Source of the DNA: Candidatus Bathyarchaeota archaeon
GTDB lineage: Archaea > Thermoproteota > Bathyarchaeia > TCS64
Length of the DNA stretch: 7,232 nt
Reading direction: 5' to 3'
Assembly (NCBI GenBank): GCA_026014515.1
Contig: JAOZIG010000538.1
Span: forward strand, 1-7,232
The number at the start of each line of letters is the position of its first letter. Position 1 is the first letter of the stretch. The notes beneath the pieces are model-generated. The model saw only the letters and a list, made by a program, of their open reading frames with translations, did no database searches and was not told the origin of the DNA. This document shows, piece after piece, positions 1-5,946 of the stretch. The translations under genes and the position numbers were made by a program.

Positions 1-981
1 TGAGGCTAGTTTACTGCACATGATTAAGCTGATTGATGGGCTTGAGTAGCTTATAATGAGCCCAATGACGAGTATTGTAATGTGAAGAGACGTCGAAGCA
101 AACTGGATTAATAGGAAAAGTACACCTGAAGTAGCTAACAGTGACATCAATAACCGTTTTACGCTGATGCGGTCAGATAATGCACCCATGAAAGGGGTTA
201 ATACCAGTTGCAGAGCGGTTCCTATTGTGGTCATTAACCCTACGCTTACTTCATCCATGTTGAAGAACTCGGATGCATAGATGGGTAGGAAGCTTCTGAC
301 GCTGCTGAGCCCGAAGAATATGAGGAACGCGATTGTGAAAATGAATCTCATCTGGGGGTCGCGGAGTATTGCTTTGATGTTCGCCCATATCTTGGTCTTT
401 GCCTTGGAGCGTTCACCTGTTTGAAGAGAACGCCCAGTTATCAACAGTAGCAACGCGTTGGCGACGAGAATAACCGATGAAACATAGAACACGGTCTTGT
501 ACCCCATATTCTTTGATAGATAACCACCCAGCACGGGTCCAAGAATACCCCCGATGGAGACACATGTAGACCAGAGACTCATGTTGAACCCCATCTGACG
601 CACAGGACTATGATCGGCTATCAAAGCCCTCGTGGTTGGACCCACCATCACCATAAATGAGCCCATCAAGAACTGGAATAATCCGAAATAGGGTAACAGG
701 TTCTCAAATGTGTATAGGGGTAGCACTGAGCCCATGAATATCAAAGCTAGAATCAACAACCAGATTCTGTTAATCCTATCAGACATGGTACCCCAAAACG
801 CCTCAAAACTTACCAGCCCTATTGCGAATATCGTGGAAAGCACACCCCACTGAGATACGCTGATGCCGAGGCTTCTAACATAGAGGGGCATCATCGGACC
901 ATTAACTGAGAGGGCAAGCCCAAGTGCACGCAGAAACACCAGTATGTAGATAGGCAGCAGCTTTTTTATCGAGTCATCCAA
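1..981 (-). CDS. MFS transporter, C-terminus cut off by window edge
   Basis: The frame is open from a TTG at 981 to the left edge, giving 327 residues of a family usually near 400, so about the last two or three membrane segments are missing. The protein is very hydrophobic, with successive membrane spans starting almost at the N-terminus (KKLLPIYILVFLRALGLA). The two half-repeats each carry the MFS loop signature: GTMSDRINR between helices 2 and 3 in the first half, and GALSDRISVKR at the equivalent place in the second half. A charged linker (GRSLQTGERSKAKTK) separates the halves, as expected for the central cytoplasmic loop. TTG was chosen because no ATG lies upstream in frame and GGAG sits 9 bases before it. 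The family exports or imports small solutes by secondary transport at the cytoplasmic membrane. The substrate cannot be read from the sequence; a drug or metabolite exporter is the usual guess. Confidence 0.87.
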   Translation of the reverse strand, partial: MDDSIKKLLPIYILVFLRALGLALSVNGPMMPLYVRSLGISVSQWGVLSTIFAIGLVSFEAFWGTMSDRINRIWLLILALIFMGSVLPLYTFENLLPYFGLFQFLMGSFMVMVGPTTRALIADHSPVRQMGFNMSLWSTCVSIGGILGPVLGGYLSKNMGYKTVFYVSSVILVANALLLLITGRSLQTGERSKAKTKIWANIKAILRDPQMRFIFTIAFLIFFGLSSVRSFLPIYASEFFNMDEVSVGLMTTIGTALQLVLTPFMGALSDRISVKRLLMSLLATSGVLFLLIQFASTSLHITILVIGLIISYSSPSISLIMCSKLAS

Positions 982-990
982 GGGTCTGGG

Positions 991-994
991 CTCC
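991..994 (-). promoter_or_regulatory. Ribosome binding site of the MFS gene
   Basis: GGAG on the minus strand lies 9 bases before the TTG at 981. It decides this start, since the frame has no ATG near its beginning. Confidence 0.5.
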
Positions 995-1018
995 AGATAT
1001 GATGGCGACGCCCGTGGA

Positions 1019-1032
1019 GATTTAAAAATATT
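1019..1032 (-). promoter_or_regulatory. Candidate TATA box of the MFS gene
   Basis: The minus strand reads ATATTTTTAAATC, an archaeal TATA-like box about 40-50 bases before the TTG start. Transcription starting some 25 bases downstream would give a short leader containing the GGAG site. The same oligo-T tract directly follows the hydrolase gene stop and could also act as its archaeal T-tract terminator, so the MFS gene may be a separate transcription unit. The sequence is seen; both roles are inferred. Confidence 0.4.
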
Positions 1033-1044
1033 GGATAGAAAAGA

Positions 1045-1785
1045 TTAGCTGATTAATCTCATCAGGTTCTCGGTAGCGACTCTACCAACTTCTTCCTGTG
1101 TAAGACCCTTGACATCCGCAATAAGCTTACAAACAGTGTGAACGCCCTCAGGTTTACTAGAATCAGTCTCAGTTAGCAGATACTCCAGCGGTGTTTCTTT
1201 GAGAGCCTTGATAAATCCCACTTCAGCGCTCTGAATAGTCCTAAGCCCTATTGAGAGAAATATCCCGTTATCAACACATCTTCGTGCGTAATCCAAGTCT
1301 TTTGAAAAGCCATGTATCGCGATCCCAGTATTGGTGTTCCCGGATCGCTCAAGCAAGTCCAGCATATCCATCTTTGGTGCACGATCATGAACCAACACAG
1401 GAAGACTCAGTTCACGGGCTAGCCCAAGCTGGGCATCAAGGGTCTCATATTGAATCTTAGGATCGATAAATGTCTCCTCACGGACCCATTCATGGGTCAT
1501 TCGCCCCATAAAGTCTAATCCAATCTCGCTGATAGCTACACAGTCCTCGTCTTCAGCTAACCCCAGAAACTCGTTCCGAACGCTATTATTGAACTCGTCT
1601 GCGTACCATGGATGAACCCCGATACAAGCCTTGGCTATTGGATGACGATGGGCTGTTTCCAGTGCCTGTTCTGAGCTAGGCAGGTCTATTCCCGCTGTTA
1701 ATAATAATGTGAATCCCTTTTTTTCGGCATCAATCAGGTCATCATATGTCATATCGCCTAGATGGCAGTGGCTCTCAGAGTACAT
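1045..1785 (-). CDS. TatD-family metal-dependent hydrolase
   Basis: The product has 246 residues, close to the usual 250-260 of this TIM-barrel amidohydrolase-like family; relatives are Mg2+/Zn2+-dependent deoxyribonucleases or hydrolases of unknown substrate. The metal ligands appear in order: His6 and His8 (SESHCHLGD), Glu87 (ISEIGLDF), His133 (VLVHDR), His158 (AIHGFSKD) and Asp208 (LTETDSS). The IGVHPW segment (His58) is also typical. The ATG at 1785 is used because HxH begins five residues later. No Shine-Dalgarno site is visible before it. Around residues 93-110 it looks slightly expanded relative to bacterial TatD, and VHDRAP replaces the usual VHSRDA-type motif, so it may be an archaeal subfamily with a different substrate. 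It starts 36 bases after hydA ends, on the same strand, and could be read through from the hydrogenase operon; a functional link is not evident. Confidence 0.9.
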   Translation of the reverse strand: MYSESHCHLGDMTYDDLIDAEKKGFTLLLTAGIDLPSSEQALETAHRHPIAKACIGVHPWYADEFNNSVRNEFLGLAEDEDCVAISEIGLDFMGRMTHEWVREETFIDPKIQYETLDAQLGLARELSLPVLVHDRAPKMDMLDLLERSGNTNTGIAIHGFSKDLDYARRCVDNGIFLSIGLRTIQSAEVGFIKALKETPLEYLLTETDSSKPEGVHTVCKLIADVKGLTQEEVGRVATENLMRLIS

Positions 1786-1821
1786 ATAATAGAAAAGGGG
1801 GGTTGTGTGTGAAAATGTTTG
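1786..1821 (-). terminator. Possible weak T-tract terminator after hydA
   Basis: The gap between hydA and the TatD-like gene reads CCCCCCTTTTCTATT on the minus strand with no hairpin. Archaeal termination often needs only a T-rich tract, so partial termination here is possible. The tract is short, and read-through into the hydrolase gene is equally plausible. Confidence 0.2.
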
Positions 1822-3102
1822 CTATAGGTGTACGAGGTGGACGCTGCAACTGATGCACGGGTCATATGCACGAGCCATAATCTCCAACGCCTTCACTAGC
1901 TCGGCCTCTGGTTTACCGGATAGATTCTCGGCTATTACCCGTGCGTCTTTCTCGATGTTTGCTGCGTTCTGTGCTGTTGGCGTGATGATGTTTGATTTCA
2001 GTATCGTACCGTCCTCGTTGAAGGTATAATCATGGTAGAGTAAGCCTCTTGGCGCCTCAACAGCGTTTATGCCCCGGCTAGCATAGACCTCAAACTCTGT
2101 GAGAGCTTCCTGCTTCAAGCCATCTGCGAGAAGCTGGTCAATGACCTCTTTCGCCCTATCCACGGAGTGTACCAGTTCTATTGCCTGTGCTATGTTGTTG
2201 CTTATGGTGTTTCTCTGCTGCACCTTGTCTCTGTGCTCCTTATAGAGGCTCGCCGCCGTGCCTTCCAGTTTCTTGTTACTTAGAAGAATCCGGGGTAAGC
2301 TTCCAACCATGAAGGGCTTTCCCTTGTATGTGCTGTGTTTTGCGTAGCTGTGTCTTACTACTTTCTCGTTTGTCAGTTTCTCATAAGCTGTTTCCGGGTG
2401 TACCGTTTGGTCTGAGACCAATACGCTATCTCCAAGGAACCCAAATTTATCACCTGAATCGATTGCCATCAACATGTTCTCTGAGACATTATAAGAGGGC
2501 AAATCGAATCCAGCGAGAAGTTTTACGGCTAGCTCGGTTGTCGGTTTTACAGCTTCAAGGCTTTCCTTGATCTCGATTAACTGTTTCTCGGTGGGTACCT
2601 TGCTGAATCCCCCTACGCGATCATTCATTCCATGCACATCTCTACCACTCAAGGCGGTGTGGATCATGTTGCCGGTCTTCTTCAGCTCTAAGGCAGCCTT
2701 TACGGCGTCCAGATGCTGTGAAGCCATATGGATCGCGTCTGGGAATCCGAGGAAGTCTGGTAGTGCTAGCATGAATACGTGTAGTGCGTGGCTTTCGATC
2801 ATCTCACCGTGTATCAGTATGTCCCTTAGTGCCTCGGTTTGAGGCGTTACCTTTACTTTGAAGGCGTGTTCGATGGCTCCGATTGATGCTAGACTGTGAG
2901 ACGCTGTACATATGGCACAGATTCGTCGTGTGATGTCTGGTATTTTCTCGTAGTATACTGATTTGATGGCGTGTTCAAAGAATCTTGGTCCCTCAAAGAC
3001 GTTGAACTTTACGTCCTCGATTTTCCCATCCTTGAGACTTATCTCTATTCCGCCGTGTCCCTCGACCCTTGTTAGCTCGTCTATTGTTATGTTCTTACTC
3101 AT
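1822..3102 (-). CDS. hydA: Group 3b [NiFe] hydrogenase, large (alpha) subunit
   Basis: This is the catalytic subunit of a cytoplasmic NAD(P)-linked hydrogenase (sulfhydrogenase type), 426 residues, matching the roughly 430 usual for the group. Near the N-terminus LTRVEGHG is the conserved motif holding the proton-transfer glutamate. RRICAICTASH supplies the first two nickel-site cysteines (Cys62, Cys65) and His69. DPCISCSVH at the C-terminus supplies Cys416 and Cys419, with His422 as the expected end of the mature protein. Four residues (LVHL) follow and would be removed by a maturation endopeptidase, which is not encoded in this window. The ATG at 3102 is preferred over the in-frame ATG at 3126 because a near-perfect GGAGGTGA lies 5 bases upstream. 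It overlaps hydD by 8 bases (ATGAGTAA), implying translational coupling. The first motif has alanine where many hydrogenases have glycine (RxCGxC). Confidence 0.97.
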   Translation of the reverse strand: MSKNITIDELTRVEGHGGIEISLKDGKIEDVKFNVFEGPRFFEHAIKSVYYEKIPDITRRICAICTASHSLASIGAIEHAFKVKVTPQTEALRDILIHGEMIESHALHVFMLALPDFLGFPDAIHMASQHLDAVKAALELKKTGNMIHTALSGRDVHGMNDRVGGFSKVPTEKQLIEIKESLEAVKPTTELAVKLLAGFDLPSYNVSENMLMAIDSGDKFGFLGDSVLVSDQTVHPETAYEKLTNEKVVRHSYAKHSTYKGKPFMVGSLPRILLSNKKLEGTAASLYKEHRDKVQQRNTISNNIAQAIELVHSVDRAKEVIDQLLADGLKQEALTEFEVYASRGINAVEAPRGLLYHDYTFNEDGTILKSNIITPTAQNAANIEKDARVIAENLSGKPEAELVKALEIMARAYDPCISCSVHLVHL

Positions 3103-3865
3103 CGTCTTCACCTCCAAGGAAATCATCGCTCAGCTCACCGCTGAACACTCGTAACCGGTTCATGATATCCTGCTTCGTGTATCCCTTATCTAGCAGCATT
3201 TGATACTCGGCTGCAAAGTTTTCAGCACCCTCAACTGGACCCCTACACCCGATGCAGTCAAGCCCAAGACTTGGGCATCTTGCATCGCATCCTGCCCTGA
3301 TTAGTGGTCCAAGACATGGTTTCCCCTCTTCAACGATGACACAGGGGTACTCGTTGAGTTTGCACTCGACACATACCGGGTATGAGTAGTATGGGGGGCT
3401 GTCTCCGTGGAGTAGTGATGTGATCCCCCGTAGTGTCTCTTCTTTTTCTATTGGGCAACCGGGTATGCTGAACTCAACGTTAACATACTCGGATATTGGC
3501 TTGGAGAGTCTCGCATCAAAGAATCCCTCTTCAACACCATAAACATCTTTGAGGCGTTCAGCTAGAGTGGTTTCACCGTTTCTCATTGCCTGTATACAGC
3601 CTTCTATGGCGCAGTTACCTAACGCTATGAGTATGTTGCTTCTAGCCCTGATCTCTTTGAGCTTCTTTAAATCGTGTTCAGTTGAAACAGTGCCCTCAAC
3701 AAAGGCGATATCAATATCGCCCTCCACTTTTCGGCTGCTTCCCTCTTGGAAATCCACTATATCAAATCTGCTCACGAGCTCGAGGAGCTGGTCCTCCATG
3801 TTGAGTATCTGGAGCTGGTCTCCTCCGCATCCTGTGAGGCTGAATATTCCTAGTTTTGGCTTCAT
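3095..3865 (-). CDS. hydD: Group 3b [NiFe] hydrogenase, small (delta) subunit
   Basis: This 256-residue subunit carries electrons between the NiFe site in alpha and the diaphorase part. Proximal cluster ligands are Cys13 (LTGCGGDQ), Cys85 (LGNCAIEG) and Cys137 (IPGCP). The fourth position, normally cysteine in CxGC, is Asp16 here; the codon is clearly GAC. Cys90 is the only other spare cysteine in the N-terminal half. The C-terminal part has exactly eight cysteines (165, 168, 175, 184, 193, 197, 204, 207), enough for the medial and distal [4Fe-4S] clusters. There is no twin-arginine signal or membrane anchor, in keeping with a cytoplasmic enzyme. The ATG at 3865 is chosen over one at 3898, which would overlap hydG by 34 bases. 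It overlaps the hydG stop by one base (TAATG) and has GGGG 8 bases upstream. The C-terminus is acidic (GGEDDE). Confidence 0.96.
   Translation of the reverse strand: MKPKLGIFSLTGCGGDQLQILNMEDQLLELVSRFDIVDFQEGSSRKVEGDIDIAFVEGTVSTEHDLKKLKEIRARSNILIALGNCAIEGCIQAMRNGETTLAERLKDVYGVEEGFFDARLSKPISEYVNVEFSIPGCPIEKEETLRGITSLLHGDSPPYYSYPVCVECKLNEYPCVIVEEGKPCLGPLIRAGCDARCPSLGLDCIGCRGPVEGAENFAAEYQMLLDKGYTKQDIMNRLRVFSGELSDDFLGGEDDE
3108..3115 (-). promoter_or_regulatory. Ribosome binding site of hydA
   Basis: GGAGGTGA on the minus strand lies 5 bases before the ATG at 3102 and inside the 3' end of hydD. It is the strongest such site in the window and fixes the hydA start eight codons inside the longest open frame. 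Confidence 0.85.
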
Positions 3866-4749
3866 TAGATCATCCCCTTTGTGTTCATGGCGTCCCAAAG
3901 CGTGAAAACGGGACCATCCTTACACACATACTTGATTGATTTACCGGTGCCCACGATACAGTGACCACACTGACCGACACCACAACGCATACGGCGCTCA
4001 AGAGTCATGTAAACATCATCAGGCTGGAATCCCATCTTCTCAAGCTCACGTACAGTAAACTTGTACATGATGGGAGGTCCACCGATGAGCGCAACAGAGT
4101 TTTTACTCTTTGCATCGAGCATGCTGAAGAGTTTGGTTACCATCCCCTGTGTGCAGCGATCATCTCGTTCACATGAGAGGTCATAGCATACTTTGTCTGA
4201 TTCATCCTCGTAGCTGAGGTAGAGCTTGACGCCGATCTCGTCACCGTGCCTGAAGTAGTCAAGCATCTCGTCCTTGAAGAGCATCAAATCATAGCATCTG
4301 ACACCATAGAGGAAACTGATCTCACCGAATCGCTCCCTGTGCTGTAACGCGTATTGGAGTACGCCACGTATGGGCGCTATTCCCAGTCCGCCTGCGACCA
4401 AGAGAAGGTCTTTGCCCTCAAGCTCCTCCATTGGGAACCCGTTTCCATAGGGTCCACGTATCCAGATGGTGTTTCCTACGTTCAGGTTGTGAAGCGCCTT
4501 TGTGACTCTTCCTGCGTTTCTTATGCAGAGTTCTAGCCCGGGTTCCTCTGATTGTGACGTGCATATACTGATGGGTGCTTCTCCTACGCCCATTACGCCT
4601 AGTTTGATGAATTGTCCGGGCATGTAGTGGAAGTTTGATGCGTCGTTTTCGTCTTGGAACCGTAGCTTGATGATTTTCTCGATGTCTGTTATCTGATGCA
4701 TCTCAGTTATTCTTGCCTTCATTGGTGAAAGCGGATTTGTCTCACTCAT
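3865..4749 (-). CDS. hydG: Group 3b hydrogenase, FAD/NAD(P)-binding (gamma) subunit
   Basis: This 294-residue diaphorase subunit exchanges electrons with NAD(H) or NADP(H). It has the ferredoxin-reductase fold order. A beta-barrel FAD domain comes first, with MPGQF at 43-47 and APISI at 58-62, the variant of RxYS found in this family. An NAD(P)-binding domain follows, with LLVAGGLGIAPIRGVL at 116-131 and GGPPIM at 223-228. A C-terminal [2Fe-2S] site is CGVGQCGHC plus Cys276 (ligands Cys256, 261, 264, 276). The same layout occurs in PyrK and AsrB, but the neighbouring hydrogenase genes settle the call. Residues 180-200 hold an unusual insert with Cys188, Cys193 and Cys199 before the QGMVTKLF segment. 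The ATG overlaps the hydB stop by 4 bases (ATGA), with GAGGTGAT 5 bases upstream. NAD versus NADP preference cannot be read here. Confidence 0.95.
   Translation of the reverse strand: MSETNPLSPMKARITEMHQITDIEKIIKLRFQDENDASNFHYMPGQFIKLGVMGVGEAPISICTSQSEEPGLELCIRNAGRVTKALHNLNVGNTIWIRGPYGNGFPMEELEGKDLLLVAGGLGIAPIRGVLQYALQHRERFGEISFLYGVRCYDLMLFKDEMLDYFRHGDEIGVKLYLSYEDESDKVCYDLSCERDDRCTQGMVTKLFSMLDAKSKNSVALIGGPPIMYKFTVRELEKMGFQPDDVYMTLERRMRCGVGQCGHCIVGTGKSIKYVCKDGPVFTLWDAMNTKGMI
3874..3877 (-). promoter_or_regulatory. Ribosome binding site of hydD
   Basis: GGGG (in GGGGATGATC) lies 8 bases before the ATG at 3865. It supports the inner start rather than the upstream ATG at 3898. Confidence 0.5.
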
Positions 4750-5771
4750 ACAATATCACCTCGTATTTTCTGTAAAATCTCAACATAATCAATCTCAGCC
4801 GGACAGTAAGCACTACAACGACCACAACCAACACAGTTGGTCATATCCTCCTTTAGGCTCCCCTTGCAGTTGACCCTGTTTCTTAGCCGCTCCGCTGATG
4901 TAGCCCTGAAGTTATGTCCACCAGCCACCAAGCCATGCTCCTTTAGCATACATGAGTACCATTTTCTTTCACGTTGCCCAGTGTTCAGGTTCAAATCAAG
5001 ATAGTCTTGGACATCATAACACCTGCATCTTGGACAAACCAGGTTACATGAGCCACAGCTCAGACATTTCTCGCCATACTCCTCCCACACTGGACTATTG
5101 TAGCTCATGTCTAGCATGTCTTGAAGCCCTGACATCTCAAGGCTCTTGGTGAAAGATGCTAGCCGCTTCTTTTCTGCTTCCTTGTAGAGAGCTAGATCTT
5201 CTTCTGTTACTGTTCTAAACAAGGACTCATGTTGTTGGAGCAGCTTGTACCCCTTTAATGAGCCAACCCGCACAAGATACCTATCACCAATATCATGGAG
5301 GAATAACTCGAAGCCATCACGAGCATAATCTGTTCCCGTCGATTTACAGAAACAGTACTCATCTGGCGTACAACTGATTCCAATGATTGTCGTGTTTTCC
5401 CTTCTCTCGCTATAGTATTTGTCCGTGAAGGACTCTAGATAGACTTTTGCGAGGAGGTTTAACGCGTTCAAGTCACATGGGTGTACACCAAAGAGCACTA
5501 GTGGCTCGTTTACCGCCGGCGTCTCGTTGTATTCTTCGTCTTCCTTATTGAATGTGAATATGGTTTCTTTTGGTGATATGAAGAACTTCTTCGGGGGTAT
5601 CATCGTGCGGTGATAATCCAAGTCTGCTTCTGAGAGTGTGTCTACTTTTTTGAAGCTGTGAGTGTCTTTGCTTGTTTTTACTGGGGCATATATTGTGCCT
5701 GTTTCTCTGAGAGAGTAGCCGAGTTTAGGCAACTCTTCTTTTTTCATAACATGATAAAGTGGTTCCGTCAA
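4746..5771 (-). CDS. hydB: Group 3b hydrogenase, Fe-S (beta) subunit
   Basis: This 341-residue iron-sulfur subunit is the first gene of the operon and is related to AsrA of anaerobic sulfite reductase. With gamma it forms the module linked to nucleotide and sulfur reduction. Two ferredoxin-type [4Fe-4S] motifs lie in the C-terminal third: CLSCGSCNLVC (Cys236, 239, 242, 246), followed by Cys249 and Cys251, and CVGCGRCSAYC (Cys313, 316, 319, 323). The N-terminal domain has GVHPCD (Cys99) and SCTPDEYCFC (Cys134, 140, 142), four more cysteines that could bind another cluster. GTIYAPVK near residue 30 is typical of the family N-terminus. The start is taken as TTG at 5771, because the next methionine (ATG at 5747) would leave a shorter N-terminus and has no ribosome site near it. 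GGGTGA directly abuts the TTG, and a TATA-like tract lies only 20-40 bases upstream, so the message may be leaderless. Confidence 0.94.
   Translation of the reverse strand: MTEPLYHVMKKEELPKLGYSLRETGTIYAPVKTSKDTHSFKKVDTLSEADLDYHRTMIPPKKFFISPKETIFTFNKEDEEYNETPAVNEPLVLFGVHPCDLNALNLLAKVYLESFTDKYYSERRENTTIIGISCTPDEYCFCKSTGTDYARDGFELFLHDIGDRYLVRVGSLKGYKLLQQHESLFRTVTEEDLALYKEAEKKRLASFTKSLEMSGLQDMLDMSYNSPVWEEYGEKCLSCGSCNLVCPRCRCYDVQDYLDLNLNTGQRERKWYSCMLKEHGLVAGGHNFRATSAERLRNRVNCKGSLKEDMTNCVGCGRCSAYCPAEIDYVEILQKIRGDIV
4755..4762 (-). promoter_or_regulatory. Ribosome binding site of hydG
   Basis: GAGGTGAT lies 5 bases before the ATG at 4749, within the last codons of hydB. With the ATGA start/stop overlap it indicates coupled translation of beta and gamma. 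Confidence 0.8.
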
Positions 5772-5790
5772 TCACCCAACCCCTTGAACG

Positions 5791-5814
5791 TATATACTAT
5801 ATGTATAATAATTA
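5791..5814 (-). promoter_or_regulatory. Promoter (TATA region) of the hydBGDA operon
   Basis: The minus strand is a nearly pure A/T run, TTATTATACATATAGTATAT, ending about 20 bases before the TTG of hydB. Two overlapping TATA-like boxes fit. The one nearer the gene would place transcription initiation at or within a few bases of the TTG, giving a leaderless message. The farther one would give a leader of about ten bases. The box is seen; the initiation point is inferred. Confidence 0.5.
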
Positions 5815-5933
5815 TTGTTTCAAAGTGTGTAAATTTATGACAAAAATAGGCAATCGACAGTAAACGAATACCCAGTCTACCTTTATCAGGAACAGTTAAT
5901 AACGCAAAATACAATCGAATGAGATTCAAGTTA

Positions 5934-5938
5934 GGGGG
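5934..5938 (+). promoter_or_regulatory. Ribosome binding site of the FNT gene
   Basis: AGGGGGAA precedes the ATG at 5947, with the five G bases 8 bases upstream. This supports the chosen start. Confidence 0.6.
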
Positions 5939-5946
5939 AATCAATT

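Larger units (their letters stand above)
5772..5946. promoter_or_regulatory. Divergent regulatory region between hydB and the FNT gene
   Basis: This 175-base AT-rich stretch has no credible gene and lies between the outward-facing starts of the hydrogenase operon and the FNT gene, so it must hold both promoters unless one is fed from outside. An imperfect palindrome, TATAC-5-GTATA, sits at 5793-5807 in the hydB promoter tract. GTTAATAAC (GTT-3-AAC) sits at 5895-5903 on the FNT side. AAATTTATG (5831-5839) and AAAATAC (5906-5912) are weak TATA candidates for the FNT gene. Divergent arrangement makes shared control possible but does not prove it. Confidence 0.55.

Noticed and set aside
1043..1058. 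GATTA/TAATC inverted repeat at the end of the TatD-like gene as a hairpin terminator
   Set aside because: The five-pair A/T-rich stem overlaps the stop codon and is too weak; it is indistinguishable from chance.
1822..3126. Longer hydA starting at the ATG at 3126
   Set aside because: The GGAGGTGA at 3108-3115 lies inside that extension and is ideally spaced for the ATG at 3102.
1251..3154. Several plus-strand open frames of 60-90 codons opposite the hydrolase and hydrogenase alpha genes
   Set aside because: They lie antisense to genes with clear family motifs, show no recognisable domains, and have low-complexity Ser/Leu-rich or cysteine-odd compositions typical of shadow frames.
3095..3898. 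Longer hydD starting at the ATG at 3898
   Set aside because: It would overlap hydG by 34 bases and add a non-family N-terminal tail; the ATG at 3865 has TAATG coupling and a GGGG site.
3549..3905. Plus-strand open frame of 118 codons opposite hydD
   Set aside because: It is wholly antisense to hydD and the end of hydG, with a composition expected from the complement of a coding frame.
1822..5771. F420-reducing, methyl-viologen-reducing or NAD-bidirectional (Hox) hydrogenase
   Set aside because: There is no F420-binding FrhB or HdrA/MvhD partner and no HoxFU module; the HydB-HydG-HydD-HydA set and order fit group 3b.
4746..5771. hydB and hydG as anaerobic sulfite reductase subunits AsrA and AsrB
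   Set aside because: The proteins are homologous, but no siroheme AsrC follows; hydrogenase small and large subunits overlap them directly in one operon.
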